Shown piece by piece: positions 4,404 through 5,005 of a stretch of 5,005 nt of DNA. This DNA comes from Rickettsiales bacterium (lineage in GTDB: Bacteria; Pseudomonadota; Alphaproteobacteria; Rickettsiales; Rickettsiaceae), in the NCBI GenBank assembly GCA_947453775.1, contig CANGHM010000053.1, positions 1-5,005 of the forward strand. Direction: 5' to 3'. A program made the position numbers and the translations under genes. Each line of letters begins with the position of its first letter. Position 1 is the first letter of the stretch. The notes under the pieces were generated by a model. It was not told where the DNA came from and did no database searches. It saw only the letters and a list, made by a program, of their open reading frames with translations.

Positions 4404-4433
4404 CGTATAAGATTAATTTAAAGGTATTATACG
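4404..4433 (+). promoter_or_regulatory. Perfect 7-bp inverted repeat across the bioY start region, candidate operator
   Basis: CGTATAA (4404-4410) and TTATACG (4427-4433) are perfect arms separated by 16 bp. The left arm covers the predicted transcription start, the right arm ends at the base before the GTG, and the Shine-Dalgarno AAAGG (4420-4424) lies between them. A repressor dimer bound here would block transcription of a biotin importer. BirA operators have similarly spaced half-sites, but these arms do not match the known BirA or BioR sequences, so the regulator is unknown. Confidence 0.4.
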
Positions 4434-4979
4434 GTGATACATATTCAAAGGATTCTTCAGCAAGATCTGTCGCTACAAAATCTCAGTAAAATAGCACTTG
4501 GCGTGATGTTTCTTTTTGCTTGCTCGCAAATCTATATCCCTCTACAGCCAGTGCCAATCACTATGCAAACTGTAGGGGTAATGGCAATAGGCGTAACTTG
4601 CAGCATGCGAATTGCTATCTCTACAATTATTAGCTACCTTTTGATAGGCGCGCTAGGAATGCCGGTTTTTTCATTATATGGTGCAGGATTTGCAAGAATT
4701 ATAGGACCAGCAGGTGGCTATCTAGTAGGCTTTGTGCCAGCTGTATACTTGATGACTAAACTTCAAAATAAACTAAATATGCACAAAATGCGTGATATAT
4801 TCATCAATTGCATGATCGGCACAACGATAATATTTACCTTTGGTATTAGCTGGCTTGCTTATTTAACGAGTTTTAAAGCTGCAATACTAAATGGTTTTTT
4901 ACCATTTGTTGTGCCTGGAATATTTAAAGCTTTAGCCCTGACGGTTATCTTAAAAGGGGTTTCTTCTAAGAAAGATTAG
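4434..4979 (+). CDS. bioY: Biotin transporter BioY (ECF-type S component)
   Basis: BioY is the membrane subunit that captures biotin, working alone at high expression or with an energising EcfA/EcfT module; none of those genes is in view. The 181-residue length is typical. Family motifs are PLQPVPITMQTVGVMAIG (36-53), GALGMPVFSLYGAGFARIIG (72-91) and PAGGYLVGFVPA (92-103). Hydrophobic segments lie at about 20-36, 45-56, 60-78, 90-108, 123-143 and 150-174, giving the expected six helices. The start is GTG at 4434, with AAAGG at 4420-4424 nine bases upstream; the next in-frame Met lies inside the first helix, so GTG is the proper start. No biotin synthesis genes are in the window, so import may supply host biotin, as in rickettsiae that carry bioY. 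Expression should start from the strong promoter at 4372-4400, possibly controlled at the inverted repeat overlapping the leader. Confidence 0.96.
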   Translation: MIHIQRILQQDLSLQNLSKIALGVMFLFACSQIYIPLQPVPITMQTVGVMAIGVTCSMRIAISTIISYLLIGALGMPVFSLYGAGFARIIGPAGGYLVGFVPAVYLMTKLQNKLNMHKMRDIFINCMIGTTIIFTFGISWLAYLTSFKAAILNGFLPFVVPGIFKALALTVILKGVSSKKD

Positions 4980-4987
4980 ATCTAATC
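4974..4987. repeat. 14-bp palindrome over the bioY stop codon
   Basis: GATTAGATCTAATC is a perfect palindrome that includes the TAG at 4977-4979. It could form a short stem at the transcript end, but with no loop and no T run it is a poor terminator. The remaining bases to 5005 hold no recognisable feature. Confidence 0.35.
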
Positions 4988-5005
4988 CAATCAATTAAAG
5001 CTTCT

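Noticed and set aside
4984..5000. CAATCAATTAAAG near the right edge as a third MITE end
   Set aside because: Only about eight bases match the terminal repeat, which is expected by chance in AT-rich DNA.
1..5005. CRISPR array, tRNA or rRNA genes
   Set aside because: No regularly spaced repeats and no cloverleaf or rRNA-like sequence seen on either strand.

Overview
The window is about 5 kb of AT-rich bacterial chromosome. The Ffh and L25/Ctc proteins look alphaproteobacterial, most like Rickettsiales (for example the L25 stretch GKERSLGVKRGGFFNI and the Ffh stretch SMTKKERKNP). Long AT-rich spacers, decayed genes, small palindromic mobile elements and a lone BioY biotin importer also fit an obligate or host-associated Rickettsiales bacterium. 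This placement rests on recognising protein families, not on a database search.

Left part (1-555, minus strand): a two-gene module made of a minimal nucleotidyltransferase (HI0073/MNT type) and its HI0074-type substrate-binding partner, arranged like known MNT/HEPN toxin-antitoxin pairs. The nucleotidyltransferase gene is split by a 109-bp inverted-repeat element. Removing 107 bp (the element plus one copy of a TA target duplication) restores a single 100-codon reading frame. The partner gene runs off the left edge and appears intact as far as it can be seen. From 556 to 797 there is a spacer with hairpins and no convincing gene.

Centre (798-3063, minus strand): a housekeeping cluster transcribed leftwards, ffh (signal recognition particle GTPase), then a 75-residue uncharacterised protein, then rplY/ctc (ribosomal protein L25), with gaps of about 50 and 60 bp. 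A plausible sigma-70 promoter lies at 3134-3162. All three genes are tied, or appear tied, to the ribosome and protein export.

Right part (3064-5005): a 540-bp AT-rich spacer holds a second, about 94% identical copy of the element. Its right end abuts a small plus-strand gene for a lysine/glutamine-rich, probably coiled-coil protein of unknown function. That gene converges on hpf (short ribosome hibernation factor, minus strand), with a perfect 8-bp inverted repeat between them. Divergent from hpf is bioY (biotin importer S component), with a very good sigma-70 promoter (TTGACA-17-TACAAT) and a perfect 7-bp inverted repeat spanning its leader.

The most notable content is the two-copy miniature element: it carries no transposase, has left a clean reversible footprint in an MNT gene, contains a conserved internal reading frame that supplies a new start codon to the gene's 3' half, and has outward-facing TTGAC(T/C) motifs at its ends.
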